64,000 nt of DNA from Zonotrichia leucophrys gambelii (GCF_028769735.1 NC_088171.1:74665216-74729215), one strand, 5' to 3'. Positions 12,614 to 25,300 are shown, numbered from the stretch's first letter. Notes: a model not told the origin generated them from the sequence alone. Numbers and translations are program-made.

Positions 12614-15210
12614 ATTCTCAGCAAAGCAATGCTGAAGTCTTGTTTGCATCAAGAGTAATATAAATTCATTGAATTTGAATGAGCCATACATTTTTGATAG
12701 TTTCAATAGTTTCAATAAAAAATATTTTCTTCCCCACTTTGTATCACATTTATTGTTATTACAGACAAGTTTTCTATCCTGTAATAAGTTCTGATATGAC
12801 AATTTTGACCTGTGTTTATTTAAAACTTCAAGATGATTCCTGGACTGTAATTTGAATACTATGATACAAGCAGCTTAATTATAGTTTTATCTGCTATTAC
12901 ATTAGCTGGGGATTAATTTGGAAAAGAGTACATGATACTGAAAAATATCAATGCATGTGGCTTTTACAGATAAAATAGTTTACTCTCAGATTCTAAATGT
13001 TGCTTTTTAAATGTTGCTTTAAAACTGCCCATTGTAATTTTAGTTTTAAAACTTAAGCTTCTTTGACTTGAAGTGTTGTTCTTCAAGCAATCACGTAGAG
13101 CTGTGTAATCTGAAATAAGAAGAAAAATAACAAAATCCTGAGTAGTATAATGGTCTAGGCAAAGAAAGAACCAAAAATGAAGCTTCATAAATGTGAAGGA
13201 CAAGGGAGGGGAACTTAAATATTACTATACTATGTATCTTCAATTTTAAAATACTGCAAAAAAAAAAAAAAAAAAGCTTTATTAACTTATACCAAGGAGT
13301 TGTACTGAAAGGTGTGACAGCACTGAGAATATCAATTCTTGTAGTAAATACCATACAAGTGCTGTTAATTATTTATAAAAGAGGTAGTTTTCCAGTCTAT
13401 TTAGACATGATATAAAACTGAAATTCCTGTGGTGGTAACAGCTTACTCACAAGTGATTGTGCTCTGGCTGTCATCATGACACTTAAATGTAGAACAGTGA
13501 AAAGCAAATAATTCCAGGATTAAGTCCTGTCAAAGAAATTAGAATTCACTATGGAAAGGATGTTATCTTGTCCAAATTGAAAGATACAGGAAGAAAATAC
13601 TGGAGAGGGGTTTTGATAATAATTCAAAATAATAGGAGGAGTACAGGAAAGAGAAAGTGAGAGATATCACATACTGTTGAAGCAATACTCAAAATTCAAA
13701 TCAATGGGAATCATTCAGAGCTCATCTTGCTGGGACAACTGTCATGAGCAAAGCTTTGGTCAAGTATCTGAAAAAAAATCAATTAAGGAGACTATAATTC
13801 AAAAGAATTTGTAGTCTTGTTAATTTTGTACGATGAAAAAAAAATCTGAGTGGTGGGGGGAAGAGTATGTTAACTTCCTTTAAATCTAACACATCTTGTA
13901 ACATGGAATTAAAATGTAGATATCAAGGAAAACTTTTCTGACTCTACATACCGGAGAATTTTCTAGACATACCCTACCTCTAGAGTTGTCTAGGAAAATA
14001 TTATGAATTCTGTATCTTTCAGCTTTACTGAGACAGAAATACATGTCTGCATTTTTTGTATCTATTTGTGAGTACAAAGCAGTGGGAAATAGTGCAGTCA
14101 TAGAAAATGAAGTTATTTGACCTCAGACCAAGTCACTTCATCCAGAAAAAGGCTGCAGAAATATGTGGTTTTCAGCAGAAATTATACAATAGTGATTCCA
14201 CTTGATATCATGTGAACATGAGTACTTTTCAAATTGCCGAACTAACTTTTCCATACAAGTTTTAAAAGTTACTTCAAGTGAGGCTTTGGAACTGCAAATC
14301 CTACACTGCTTGTAGTTGAGCTCCTAGTATCTCAGTAGCATGTTCGCCTTGTTGACTTTTGAAGGCAGAAGTTTTAGTAGTATAAAAGCTCTTATTGAGC
14401 TTGTTAAGTACTAAGCCATCTAACAGTTATTCACCTTATCTTCATTATATCCTAATATCAAATGCATGGACCCAATTTTGACTGAAATTAATACTGATAT
14501 TTTTGATTGAGCTTTTAATTAAATGAAACTTAATTTGGTGAGTACTGTGCTGCACTGTGGGGTACTTGTATGTTGTTAGTTATCACACTTGGTAAGTGCG
14601 ATCTGTTTTTTTAATATTGAATTTTATTAGATTAGACCTGTAATTCTTTGCTAGTAATGAATCAATACAGACAGTAGAATATATGAGCTGTACACAAATC
14701 TGAAACAGCAGAAATTGGCTTAATTGTTGTGCCATGGAAAGTGGGAATCCTTTTTTCTTTAATTTACACTTTTATTTTAGCATTTATTTCAACAGCTTTT
14801 ATGTTGTGTCTGCAATAGGTACTTTTTATTTCATTCTGAAACAACTTGATTTACTCTCAAAGTTACATGTTCTTAAGGACTAATTTAATAGTTATAGCAG
14901 CTCTACTCATTCTTAGCATTTGGGAAAAAGTTAGCATAAGTTTACATTCATGTCCTTTTCAAGAAAGCCCTTAGATGTTTTTTTAAATTTAGATGTGCAC
15001 ATAACCCTCACTTATGAGACGTAATCAATGTTTCAGTGTGTGAATGGGAATGGCTTCTTAAAGTGCTGCCAAGAATTCCCCACTCTGATTATTGAAGTTA
15101 GAGGCAGAAGAAAGGAGCATCTTCTTTTACTTGAAGAAAAAAAAATCTAGAATTAGAAAGTTTTCATTTTATGATATTGAGCATTTACCTAATTATACTC
15201 TCTCTTCAGT

Positions 15211-15399
15211 GATGCCTGGCGACAGGACAAGAGGCATCAGGACACAAATAGAAACAGAGGTTGGAGAGTCTCCGTCTTTGGAGATACTGAAAAAACTCTG
15301 GATATTTCTCTGTGCCCTTGTCGGCCCTACTTGAGCAGAGGGATTGGACTAGATGATCTTCAGTGATCCCTTCCAACCTCCATTCTATGATCCTATGAA
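15211..15399 (+). mobile_element. CR1 LINE 3' end, internally deleted
   Basis: This is a well-preserved CR1 tail. It starts with 'gcgacaggacaagaggcatcagg'-like sequence at 15219, followed by 'gagtctccgtctttggagat' at 15267. Then comes the 3' UTR 'ttgagcagagggattggact' at 15331, 'agatgatcttcagtgatccc' and 'ttccaacctccattctatga', closing with 'tcctatga' at 15391-15398. The terminal octamer-type repeats (attctatga/tcctatga) are the CR1 signature. Compared with the CR1 consensus as I know it, the segment between the 'gacaggacaagaggc' and 'gagtctccatccttgg' blocks is shortened. The open frame covering it (15092-15334) is a remnant. Confidence 0.9.
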
Positions 15400-17843
15400 A
15401 TTATAGGTTTTGGAGGGAAAAAAAGCACTTCTGTTGTTGATTTGGACTCATTTAGATATGCTATTCTAGCTCTAAGACAGATAAAGTAAAAAAATCCAAA
15501 AAACTAAAAATATAAAATATGCATTATAAAAATATATAATTTTACAGAAATTAGTACAGCCATACAAAATAGGTTACAAGTCAGTATAAATATTATTCTT
15601 CTAATTTGCTCCCCATTTGACAAAAATACAGTCACAGACATTATGGGAAAAATGAGAAAATAAAAATTAGAATTAAATTTATTCATCCGCAACAGGATTT
15701 TGAGAAAGTGCAAAATATCGGGACTCTCACTTTTTTATAGTATCCCTTTTCTAGTTGTATTCAAGGGTTATATTAAGCAAGAAGATATGAGAATAATTGT
15801 AGACTTCCTTCACAAACAGCAATGGTGTTCCACTGCCCAAATCACTGAGGGCTGTGAAGAAGTTTATCTTGAAAGAAAGTCATTGGTTTTAAATGGGAGG
15901 AGAAATAATGATGATAAAATCTCAGTAAGACATCTGCAGGGTAGTGAAATAAAAATAATTTTAAATTATTGAAGTTGAAGTCAATATACCACAACATTAT
16001 TAAACAAATTACTAGACATAGGAAAAAGAAGTACACAATAGCCCAGAAATGCCCTTATCTTGAAAATACACACTTTCTAATACAATAATTCCATGTTTTC
16101 CTTTTCTAGTTTCTTACTGTTTCCTCATTTTCTTTCATTTTTTATTAAATATTTTCACCTTCTTTTTCTTCATTTCATTCTTCATGGTGTTTAATACCAG
16201 AATTTTTTTGATAATTTTAAACATTCTCAGTCATATGCAAGTAAAAAGCTCCCTAAAATGCTTTGCATCTCCAATCAAATTCATTTTTTTAGGGGTGTTA
16301 TGACTCCCTGAAGGAATTTTCAGCCTATTTAGCAATAAATAGAGGAAAAAATGGTTATAAATTTTTGACAGCTCACTCCTCTGTTCTAATTATTGCTTTC
16401 TTTTATGGAGAATGTGACTGCTGTTAAAGTCTTAACTTTTACAGATGAGCCTTGAGCAATATTATTGTCCCTAGGACCTTCCTGTATGAAAAGCAAGAAT
16501 ATCCTTCACTGCAACAATAAGTGAAGAATCAAAGTGCCATTCTTCAAAGCCTGACAGCATAAAAAATACTTGTTACCAAACTTCATGAAAAAAAATATAC
16601 AAATAAAACCAAAACATTCTATCTTTCAGGCTTCCTAAACTTCTAAACTCATTACATTAACAAGGTGTTCATGAGCTTCCTAGAAGAGACTCATGTAAAC
16701 ATGCTATAATTAAAATTTTAACAAGCAAACAAAACCAACTAAACAAAACCAAGCAAATTGAGGAAAAACTCAGAAAATCTTCTCAACTTGACAGGTAAGT
16801 GACGCACAAGAGGAGTAAAATCACCTGCATAGTACCAGAAATGGAAACACATTTAAACAATTTAAATACAGATATCTAATAGTGATTCATTCTTGAAATT
16901 ATATCTTTACATGTCTTCATTTCCATGTGTCTTTCTATAGGTGTAGATGATCTATTAAAGAATACAAGTGCTCATTCATTGCAGTGGAGTAGAAGATTGG
17001 AACTCTGTAGCATCTAGCAGGTATCTAACAACATCTGCTTTTTATTCTTTTTTGTTCATCATACCATTTCTAGTTTCCTTCTTGAGAGTAAGGCTTGTGT
17101 ATTTTATCCATTAGTACTCACCCTTTGTTCCTCAGCTAAGATTTCCTAGAGTTCAACAGGCTCTTCAGCATTTTACCACAATTCTTCTCTCCTTCAAATC
17201 CTCCTTTTGTTACTACTGTTTTCTTTTATTCTTACAAGTAGATTTTTTTCCCATGCTTCTCTATTAGTGCTTCTTTTATCAAAGCCTTTTTATTTTCCCT
17301 GTCTGCTGAAAAATTTATTATTCTTGACAAGTTTAAATACTTGTCAGTAAGTACAGGCATCTTTATATTTACTACTTGACCTGTCGCTCCAGGCTTATCT
17401 CCAGACTTGTTAAAATTGTCCCATTGTCATGTATGGTTTCTTCTGTCAAGAGAGAAGAAAAAGTATAACTTGTTCTGCATGCTACTTGTCACACATCCCA
17501 TATGCAAATAACAGAATTATTTAACAAAAATTCTTTGTAAGAAGATGTTCTAAGAACCTGATTTTTCTACAATTCAGTCTAGTTCAGGAAGCAGTTTGAT
17601 AACCATTCAAGTTTAGATGGTGGTTAACTGCACTGAAGCAAATCTTTAGAGCCATTGATGATATGAAACTTTTCTCCAGAAAGGTGTTGTACTGAAGGCC
17701 AACAGTTTGCAAAACAGGAGAAAACATTTAGTCAGTGTATAGTAAGTATGTGAAAACACTTCTCTAACTTTAGGTTAGCGTTTCAATCTGTTCATCAGTA
17801 TTTTCTGATCATAGCAAACAAACACTATACTGAGAAAAATGTG
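15400..17843. other. AT-rich unassigned non-coding sequence
   Basis: No gene or transposon was recognised. It contains a short C/A-rich stretch (16720-16756) and T-rich patches near 16090-16190 and 17200-17300. Confidence 0.6.
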
Positions 17844-18190
17844 TGTCGTGGTTTAGTCCCAGCTGACAACTAAGAACCATGCAGCCATTCACTCACTCCC
17901 CATGCCCCCTCTCCCTGAGGATGGGATGAGGAGGATCAGAAAAAGTGAAATTCCTGGGTTGACATAAGAACAGCTTAGTAATTGAAACAAAATAAAATAT
18001 AATAAAACTGAAAATATTAAAGTTAATAATACAAATACCAATAATATTAACAATTATAATTGTGATGAAGAGATGGAGAGACACAAAGCTAGAGAGGAAC
18101 AAAGCCAGGTGATGAATACCATTGCTTACCATTCACTGTCCAATGCCCAGACCATCCCCAAGCAGCAATTGGCAGTTCCTGGCTGTGGGA
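17844..18190 (-). mobile_element. Endogenous retrovirus LTR fragment (avian 'ccacgaca' end family)
   Basis: The plus strand begins tgtcgtggtttagtcccagc at 17844. That is the terminus of an abundant avian ERV LTR, probably ERVL-like. It continues with 'actaagaaccatgcagccat', 'tcactcactcccc', 'gggttgacataagaacag' and 'gatgaataccattgcttacc', all recognisable parts of that LTR. In my recollection, the coding sense of this family ends in 'aaccacgaca', so this copy is assigned to the minus strand. The far end is lost: beyond about 18190 the match fades, and the expected other terminus is not seen. It is therefore a truncated or diverged LTR, and no internal viral genes are visible beside it. The ERV class is inferred. 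Confidence 0.75.
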
Positions 18191-19344
18191 TGCATTTCCC
18201 CCCATCCTCCTTGAGCCTTCTCCATGATCTCAGGAGCTCCTGATAAGCCTTGACTGAACCAACTGAGCAGTGATGTGAAGCATCCCCCGACTATAGCAGG
18301 AGTTCTTGCATGCAAAGATATAAGAATGTCTCAGACTGGAAATGGAACATCACCTGCCCAGCCAAGGTGAGCAACAAAGGATAAACACATATTCTTGTTC
18401 ACCTTGGTAAATCATTAACCTGAATCATAGCTTGAGTGAAACATCATCATTATCAATGGACTTTTTGGAAAAGAAGTCCACTTTAGTAGTTAACAACATG
18501 AGCTATGGCCAGGATGGAAACTTCAAATGTCCAAAGCAAATCATCTTGTGACCCTATAAACTGCATCCTAAGTGAGGCCCCCACAGATTTCCTGGAATGC
18601 AGTGGGCTGTGCCAGCACCTCCTTAATTTGCAGCTTAATTAAAATCCATACTTTAAGGCCCCAACCACTATGCTTTGCTTCAGCTTGTATATATTAAGTG
18701 AGAATATTGCAAGTAGGAGCTTAGAAGTTCTGAAAAAGAAAAGTCTAATGAAAAAGCTGTTGGGACACACAACCACATTCCAAATATAGCAGTAACTGTG
18801 TCGCCACTCAGTCAAATAAAAAGCATTTTAAGTGAGTATTCAAAGTCTAGATGATGACATCAGCCATATTGAGTCAAATGTTGGAATATATTGAGTAGCA
18901 TGTATTATGGATGACCTGTAAGTTTCTTTTTCAATTGGCTCAAACTATGTTATTCTCTTTTCACAACTGGTAGGTGTTGGGCCTGACTGAGAGCAGTGTT
19001 AGGATATCAATCAGCAATGTAGGACAAAGTACTAGCTTCATTATAAGAATAAATCTGTTTTTTGAGTTTAAAGAATGCCAAATCACTGCCAAAGCTGTGC
19101 TGGTAATGAAAACCTTTGAGTGGGACAGAATTTTACGTCCAGCAACAGTAAGAGCCAACTGTTGGGAGACAGATTTATTTGAATACGTCAGTAAGGAATT
19201 AGATACTCACTACCCAATCCCATAACCAACAGGATCCAGAGTGGAGAGAGAGAATCAAGAGACATCCTAGGGACCACACAGGCCTGGTGCCCTGCATGGC
19301 TCAAAAACATGTGCCCATTCACTCAATTTTCCTCCTGAACCATG
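18191..19344. other. Unassigned sequence with moderately GC-rich patches, possible decayed LTR element
   Basis: The stretch between the LTR fragment and the CR1 tail is less AT-rich than the background at 18200-18300, 18530-18680 and 19200-19310. Phrases such as 'gcagtgggctgtgccagcac' (18599) suggest an old ERV, but no family could be named. The open frame at 18974-19225 has no recognisable domain. Confidence 0.35.
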
Positions 19345-19423
19345 TTGATCTTCCTGAACAATGTCTTCTGGAAGTGTGCAAGAGGCATCTGGATGTGTAC
19401 CTTGGGGATATGGTTTGGAAGTA
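19345..19423 (+). mobile_element. CR1 LINE tail, left part (interrupted by the solo LTR)
   Basis: 'catctggatgtgtaccttgg' at 19387 followed by 'ggatatggttt' matches the start of the CR1 3' UTR ('tggatgtggcact...gacatggttt'). It resumes at 20034 after the LTR. The left boundary is approximate. Confidence 0.65.
19418..19423 (+). repeat. Target-site duplication, left copy (gaagta)
   Basis: Six bases, gaagta, directly before the LTR's 5' TG. They are repeated exactly at 20034-20039. Confidence 0.85.
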
Positions 19424-19813
19424 TGTCGGATCTCAAGATCTCAGTCCTGAGATGCTGAGCCTCCGAGACCACCTTGGGGGGCTCGGGAGTCCTGGAATGT
19501 TGCCAGAAGTGTCTGGTAGCTGGACTTTAACCCTACACAGGAGACGACAAGGATGAGGGCTTCACAGGGTGAATGGTGAAGGGATTAGTTAATTAGAGAG
19601 TGAGACACAAGGTTTAAGATTTATGTACAGGGGGGTTTAGAGGAGGAAGATGGAGGAATTGGGGTGTGTCCTGTCCTTCTTCTTCTTCCTCTTCTCCTCC
19701 ATCTTCTTTGGCCACGGTGGCACCTTTGGATTGCTTATTACTGAGAGTACACCGAGTTATAAGAATAGATGGTATTGGGGAAAAATGATAAATATTGTAC
19801 ACGTAACAAAGGG

Positions 19814-19820
19814 TATAAAG
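19814..19820 (+). promoter_or_regulatory. LTR TATA box
   Basis: tataaag inside the solo LTR, about 100 bases before its poly-A signal. This is the expected U3/R layout and supports plus orientation. Activity is not shown. Confidence 0.6.
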
Positions 19821-19915
19821 ATACGTGGCTGCCCGGGAGGACGGACAGTGTGCCCATGGCTGACTGCTGAGCAGATCTTTGTTCGGCTGAAAGAACATCT
19901 TTTAGATAAACAATT

Positions 19916-19921
19916 AATAAA
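19916..19921 (+). promoter_or_regulatory. LTR polyadenylation signal
   Basis: aataaa in the solo LTR, downstream of the TATA box and about 110 bases before the LTR end. This fits the R region of a retroviral LTR. Confidence 0.65.
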
Positions 19922-20033
19922 CATAAAAACCAAAAGAAGAACTGAAGCCTCTTCTCGTCCTTCGATACGCGGGCTGCCCCAAGGCCACCCTGGGCCTTCA
20001 CAGGCCCCTCAAACAGCCGAGATAAACCGGACA

Positions 20034-20039
20034 GAAGTA
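20034..20039 (+). repeat. Target-site duplication, right copy (gaagta)
   Basis: An exact repeat of 19418-19423 directly after the LTR's terminal CA. Confidence 0.85.
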
Positions 20040-20113
20040 CGTGTGCTAGATTGATAGTTGCACTAGGTGATCTTGAAGATCTCTTCCAAGCTTGATGAGT
20101 TTATGATTTTGTG
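20034..20113 (+). mobile_element. CR1 LINE tail, right part
   Basis: 'gatagttgcactaggtgatc' at 20053 followed by 'ttgaagatctcttccaagc' and 'ttatgattttgtg' is a CR1 3' UTR end (compare 'aggtgatcttgaaggtctcttccaacc...attctatgattctgtg'). Together with 19345-19423 it forms one CR1 tail split by the solo LTR. Confidence 0.75.
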
Positions 20114-21833
20114 TTTCAGTGACTTGTGCTTGCAGGAAGTAAATTCTTACAACTCCAGACTTCTAGAATTAGTGTTTTGGTACCTCAATCCATTTAGCCT
20201 TGGTCTTAAATATTGACACCACTTTGAAAAGATGTAAAAATGTCCTTATTTTCATGACTAATTTATAAAAATAAATAAACAGCAATGTAATTTACTAAAA
20301 GATACTACTTGTAAGCCTTATGCCAGAGAAAACCAGTCCATCCTTTTGAGGTAGATTGGTCCCCTGTTATTGATGCTCATTCCTGGAAATTTCATCCTAA
20401 TACGAATAAAAAAACCACTTCTGCCTCTCTCTCCAAACTTCCAAGCTAGTTGTTCTGAAATTTCATGCACACAGGAAAAAAAAAAAAAAAAAGGGGGAAA
20501 AAGGCAATGTGGGCTAAAGGCCTCATAAATCCAGATCAGAACTTAGACTCTTATCCATAGCCAAGATACTTTGTGTATTTCTGAAGTAGCTGAACTCTGA
20601 GGGATTTCTAACAGGAGATATGGCCCATAAGAAGCTTGTCTTAGTCACTTGTGTTCTGTAAGCACCTATTTTCTTTCTTTTCTTTCAGAAACTTCTAAAA
20701 GCCATTAGACCACTTGTTTATAAAAAACTTTGCCTAGGTAAACTCTTTTTCCTACTTAGCGCTCAGCAGTGCTTTAGCAACCAGTCCTTTAAGCAATTTC
20801 AATAGAAAGTAACTGATTTGAGCTTATTTCTAGATTGACCACTGATAAGGGTAGTAAACTTGCAAATTTACCAGAAGGAGGTACAATTAATGTGATGGTA
20901 AAAATCTCTGCATGCAGATAAAAATTGGAAAATTTAGTTCAATAGAGAAAAGATTGAAGATTTTTTCCTTTATGCATTAAAGGAAGGTTTTAGTTGTTTA
21001 AGAAAACCAACAATACAGACAGCTATAGGGAGACATCAATCATTTTATTCTTTTTTTATTAATAATGTATTTCAAGATAAAACCCAACATTTCAATGTCA
21101 AAAACATGTCTGCCAGTTAAGTATTACATGCAGGAAAGCCAGTGAAATACAAGAAACTCCAGGAGGCTAGCAGATCAATGATGTGCATAGTAATTATGCT
21201 GAAGTGTTTTTCAAAACACTCCAAGGAGCTTTGTATTCATGCTAGGCAGAGAAACTGAACCAGGTAAACAAATCAGCCAATTCACCGTATCCTTGATCAG
21301 ACAAAACTCTTTGAAGATTGAAAAGTGACTACTGTAACATTTTCTTAATAGTCATTTATTAGAGAGCAACACTGGCCTGCTCCTCTGCATGTCTCCTTGA
21401 ATAAATACCCCAATCAGATGTGGTGAAATGAATTTATACACTTTTGATGTTGTACAGCATGTTTTGCCTTCCCATTAGAATGTCAGAAATTAAGCAATAG
21501 TGAGAACTATTGTTTATTATGTGTGGTGGAATAGAAGAAAAAATGAACTGCTCCACTCAGAGAGTTTTGTGGTCAAATATTCCTAACAAGTGAAGCAAGA
21601 TCATGCGAGAAAGCAGCAAGTTCTATTAGACTGATTTTTCTGCTCATCTTTTCAGATTTCTACTTTTCTTTCCCATGACAATTCTTCCTCGATAACTTCA
21701 AATTAATTTTCAAGTGAAAGACCTCTCACACTTTACTTCTTTATATTCTTTTTTCTTTATCTTTTTCTATTGATGTTTTCAGATGAAGCCCCCAAAATTG
21801 CTCAAGCTTACTAGATTCTCTACATTCTTCCTT

Positions 21834-21916
21834 AAAAAACTCAAACAAACAAACAAACAAAAACACCAAAAAAACATACCAAAAATAAAACCAAGCCAAA
21901 CAAAAAATTAAAACCA
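21834..21916. repeat. (CAAA)n and C/A-rich tract
   Basis: About five caaa units at 21842-21860, followed by irregular accaaaa runs. G and T are nearly absent. Confidence 0.8.
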
Positions 21917-22221
21917 CTATTATTTGCTAGCTACTAAGAAGTAATAACTGTACCATAACTGGAGGTGGTGTATCTGCTCTGTAACACATTGGCACTATGC
22001 TATGTTGGTGGTTGTTATACTACTAAGATTGTTTTTCTTGGATTTAGTAAGTGAATATAAATAAAACCAAATAGGAAAGAAAAATGTTTCCATATAATGC
22101 TGAGACCCTGATTGACAAGATGAACTAGTGGAATTTGAAATTCTTTCTACAATCACCTTCTAAATTCTAAGAGAATTTCCATTAGGTACCTGAGGTTTTC
22201 CCCATCTTCCTTCTTCTCACT

Positions 22222-22306
22222 CCAAAAAACCAAAACCAAAACCCAAACCACTATCAACCATCACCAAGAACAAAAACCAAACCCATTTAAAAACAAAAAT
22301 AGCAAC
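22222..22306. repeat. C/A-rich low-complexity tract
   Basis: Irregular ccaaaa and accaaa units, with almost no G or T. It lies about 300 bases after a similar tract. Confidence 0.75.
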
Positions 22307-25300
22307 AGTGTTATAACTTCAAAATTTGGGGATGACCCACTTTGCGCCTTGACATACCTGCACAGGTATTGTTTCCCAATAGGTGGGATGCACACACAGT
22401 GAAAATTTTGGCCTCAAACTGTTTAATGCATTGAAATACTATGCCTTATGTAAAGCAATTAATAAATCTCAGGTTGACATTAATCAGAAATGTAGTATAA
22501 CTTTCTACTCTATGTAGAATCACATATTTTTATTATCAAGGTGTAATGTCACCTTTATTGTAAGAAAATATCTACTCTCAAAAAATCACTCTGCTTTATA
22601 ATATAAAATGTATTTCAGATTGACTTATCTTTTACCAGTTTTTCCTTCTAATTTTACTACCACCGTGAATATGTACTGTCCATCCTCAAAGCCTATTCAA
22701 CAATAGATAAATACAAGGCTTTTTTGATTTTATCTTCAATGCTACATAGTCATACAAACCTTGGAGAAATTAATCAATTGCAAGTAAAAGTAGCAAGTAG
22801 CATTGTTTTCCTCCTACATTACAGTCATTGTGTACATATTTAAGAAATTATAAAGGTAGTGGGCAATGAAGAATATGGTTGTTACTCTTTGAAATCAATA
22901 TTTTCATCAAAATAATTTGTAGTGATCATTTCTGAGGATACAGAAATCATCTCACCTACCTGAGATGTATGAATACTTAATGTTTAATAGGAGATAGCAA
23001 AGCACCTATAATTAAGGTAAAGGTCAAATCTGTATAAAGTCTAAATTCTCTTTAGCCTCTGGAATGAGAAATAAAGTACAGAAAAACATGTGAATGTTTC
23101 ATGTGAATGTTCATGTGAATGTTTCAACTCCAAGATATCATAACAGATTAATGTATGATAGGTATTGAAGGGTTTACCAATGAGATCAGAATAAGAAATT
23201 TGAACAGTACATAAAGAGCACTGTTTGCATAGGCCTTGGATAGAGCCTAGAGGCTGGTGGATACATTCATTTCAACACTGTGACACTTCAGTGGTATTTG
23301 GGGACAATTTAAGAGAAAAAGATTTTCAGTCAGTCAATAATGAAGTTTCATGCCTTTTACTGCAGTTAGTATTTTTTAACACAGAGACATCTGTGCTTGC
23401 AATATGCACTGATTAATCTGTGACTCTTGAGATTTAAACTGCCATTCTCAGAGTTGCCTTTTTACCATGAAATCAACCTAAAAAAGCACATTTCCCTTAC
23501 ACTGAAAAAAAACCCAAAAAACCACTCAACTTTCTACTGCTGCAGGGAATAAAATAAAGCCCCATGAACATTTTCAGAAGATGGCAATTTGATAAAACTG
23601 CCGTTGAGAAGTTCACAAAGTGGATCCACAAAGATAAATTTCTTATTCAGAACAACTTCTCTTTCAATTGTATTGAATCTTAATCTCTGTTGAAATTTGT
23701 CTTAAAAAATACACTTTCAAATAGAGACAGGCTTACTGGAACCTTCATGTAACATATACATAGTATAAACTATTTTATCTCTCCCCTCAATGTTAATCCA
23801 TCTGCGGTGCATACAAAACCTCTCTTTTTCTACAAGCACCCAGCAGTTTCAGTAAAAGGATTCACTGACTCTTGCAATCAAACAACCAAGCACTGGAAAT
23901 GGATGTAAAAATCTGAGCTTTGCATTTTATCCAATGACTTCTTAACTTCAAATTAACAGCCAACCCATGAAGTAACTCTAAGAAACCCCTACACATCTTG
24001 ATCACTCCAGTACAGGCATCTTCCTTTTGACTCGATGATCTTTTCCATGAAAGCACAGCTGCAACAAGAGGAATTGAATATCTAGAAAGCAAGACTAAGA
24101 CAATATCTTGTGCAGTTGACATACAAGTTGAGAGACTTAGTGTAAAGGAAGTATTAAAGCTAGATCTTATGTTTAGATAGCAAAACCTAATCACTGACCT
24201 CTCAGACTAAGATGACATTTATTATTGCCTTAAATCCTGGAGGTTTTTTTAAGGGAAAACCTCTCTGAAGGGTTATAGGTTTCAAATCAATGCAAGTACC
24301 CAAACATTAGACTGGTGTTGATGTTTACTGACAGCCTCAGAGAAAGCATCTTTTTCAAATATATTCTCTTTCAACCTTTATAGCAAGGCAGTAAACTTGC
24401 CTGTTACCTCCATAGAATTTAGGTATTGTACTTGGGACTTTTAAGTAGGACTTTTAATTCTGCTTCCTAATGGTCAGATCCTCCTGATCTGTTTGAAACT
24501 AGCCTGTGCACAACAGGCACAGAAGAGGGCCTAGGTTTCAATGCCAGGCTATTATCTAGTATGTAGCATATTGCTCTTCCTCCTGCTTAAGGTTTTTGTT
24601 TGATAAACTTCATTAGGGAAAAACTAGAAAGTCAAGTTTTAGGTGCAGCATTCCTTTAATATGCACTGTCACCATAAAGGCAGGTAAAACTATCATTTAG
24701 GAAAGATTCCTATAAATGTCTTTTCCACAGAAAGGTTTTCCTTTATTAATATTATGTTTAATAATGTTTCATTTTTGTGTCAATGGATATACAGCTACAT
24801 TAGTAACTCCTGAACTTCCTAAATATCCCACTGTGCTTTCCATTCATAAAATCTTAACTTGCATCAGAATCCAGGAGGCTGAGCTCTGTATGCATTTCAC
24901 CATTAGAAAGGCAAAGTCTGTTGTAGTCTATACACAACTGTTCAAAGCTGAAAAACATTTATTATTCAATTTCTGTACAGAAATAGCCTTTAATTATTTG
25001 TTTCATGGGAATCATTCCAGTAATTAAACATAACTAAACAAACTAGTCTATCAGTGCTGCAAAATGTCTTGTGCAAACTTATCAATAACCTGCCTGCCAA
25101 CATTGCTTCCAGGAATTTCTGTTACAGTGTGCCAATTGATGTAAAACAAGAGAGGCAAGATTTTTTTTTCTTTGCTTAGGAGAAAAACTCCATGAAGTGA
25201 AAAATGAAAAGGTTATTCACTTCCAAACCCTTCATTAAAAGAACAGACCCAAAGGTCTCAGATGATGAATAGCTCATTATTTGATCTCATTACCCTGGCA

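Larger units (their letters stand above)
9031..15210. other. AT-rich unassigned non-coding sequence
   Basis: About 6.2 kb without a recognisable gene. The slightly less AT-rich stretch 9383-10300 holds overlapping short open frames (107, 87 and 67 codons) with no known domain. Two small tandem duplications (9230-9292 and 12568-12613) and a poly-A run (about 13258-13275) are the only clear structures. Confidence 0.6.
19424..20033 (+). mobile_element. Complete solo LTR of an ERVK-type (betaretrovirus-like) endogenous retrovirus
   Basis: A 610-base LTR running from tgtcggatctc at 19424 to gataaaccggaca at 20033. It has the TG...CA ends of retroviral LTRs and exact 6-bp flanking duplications (gaagta), the length typical of class II/ERVK insertions. 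In plus orientation it holds a pyrimidine-rich U3 stretch (about 19670-19710), a TATA box (19814-19820) and a polyadenylation signal (19916-19921). About 17 CpG dinucleotides survive, in contrast to the CpG-poor surroundings, which suggests a young insertion. No internal retroviral genes or second LTR are present, so it is a solo LTR left by LTR-LTR recombination. I recognise the sequence as a songbird LTR type. Open frames inside it (for example 19650-20054) are not genes. Confidence 0.9.

Noticed and set aside
12348..12614. Open frame with repeated HKSVQV peptide as a repeat protein
   Set aside because: The peptide repeat is just the 18-base tandem repeat read in frame, behind a T-rich low-complexity stretch.
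19650..20054. 134-codon open frame as a gene
   Set aside because: It falls almost entirely in the solo LTR and crosses its end and target duplication.
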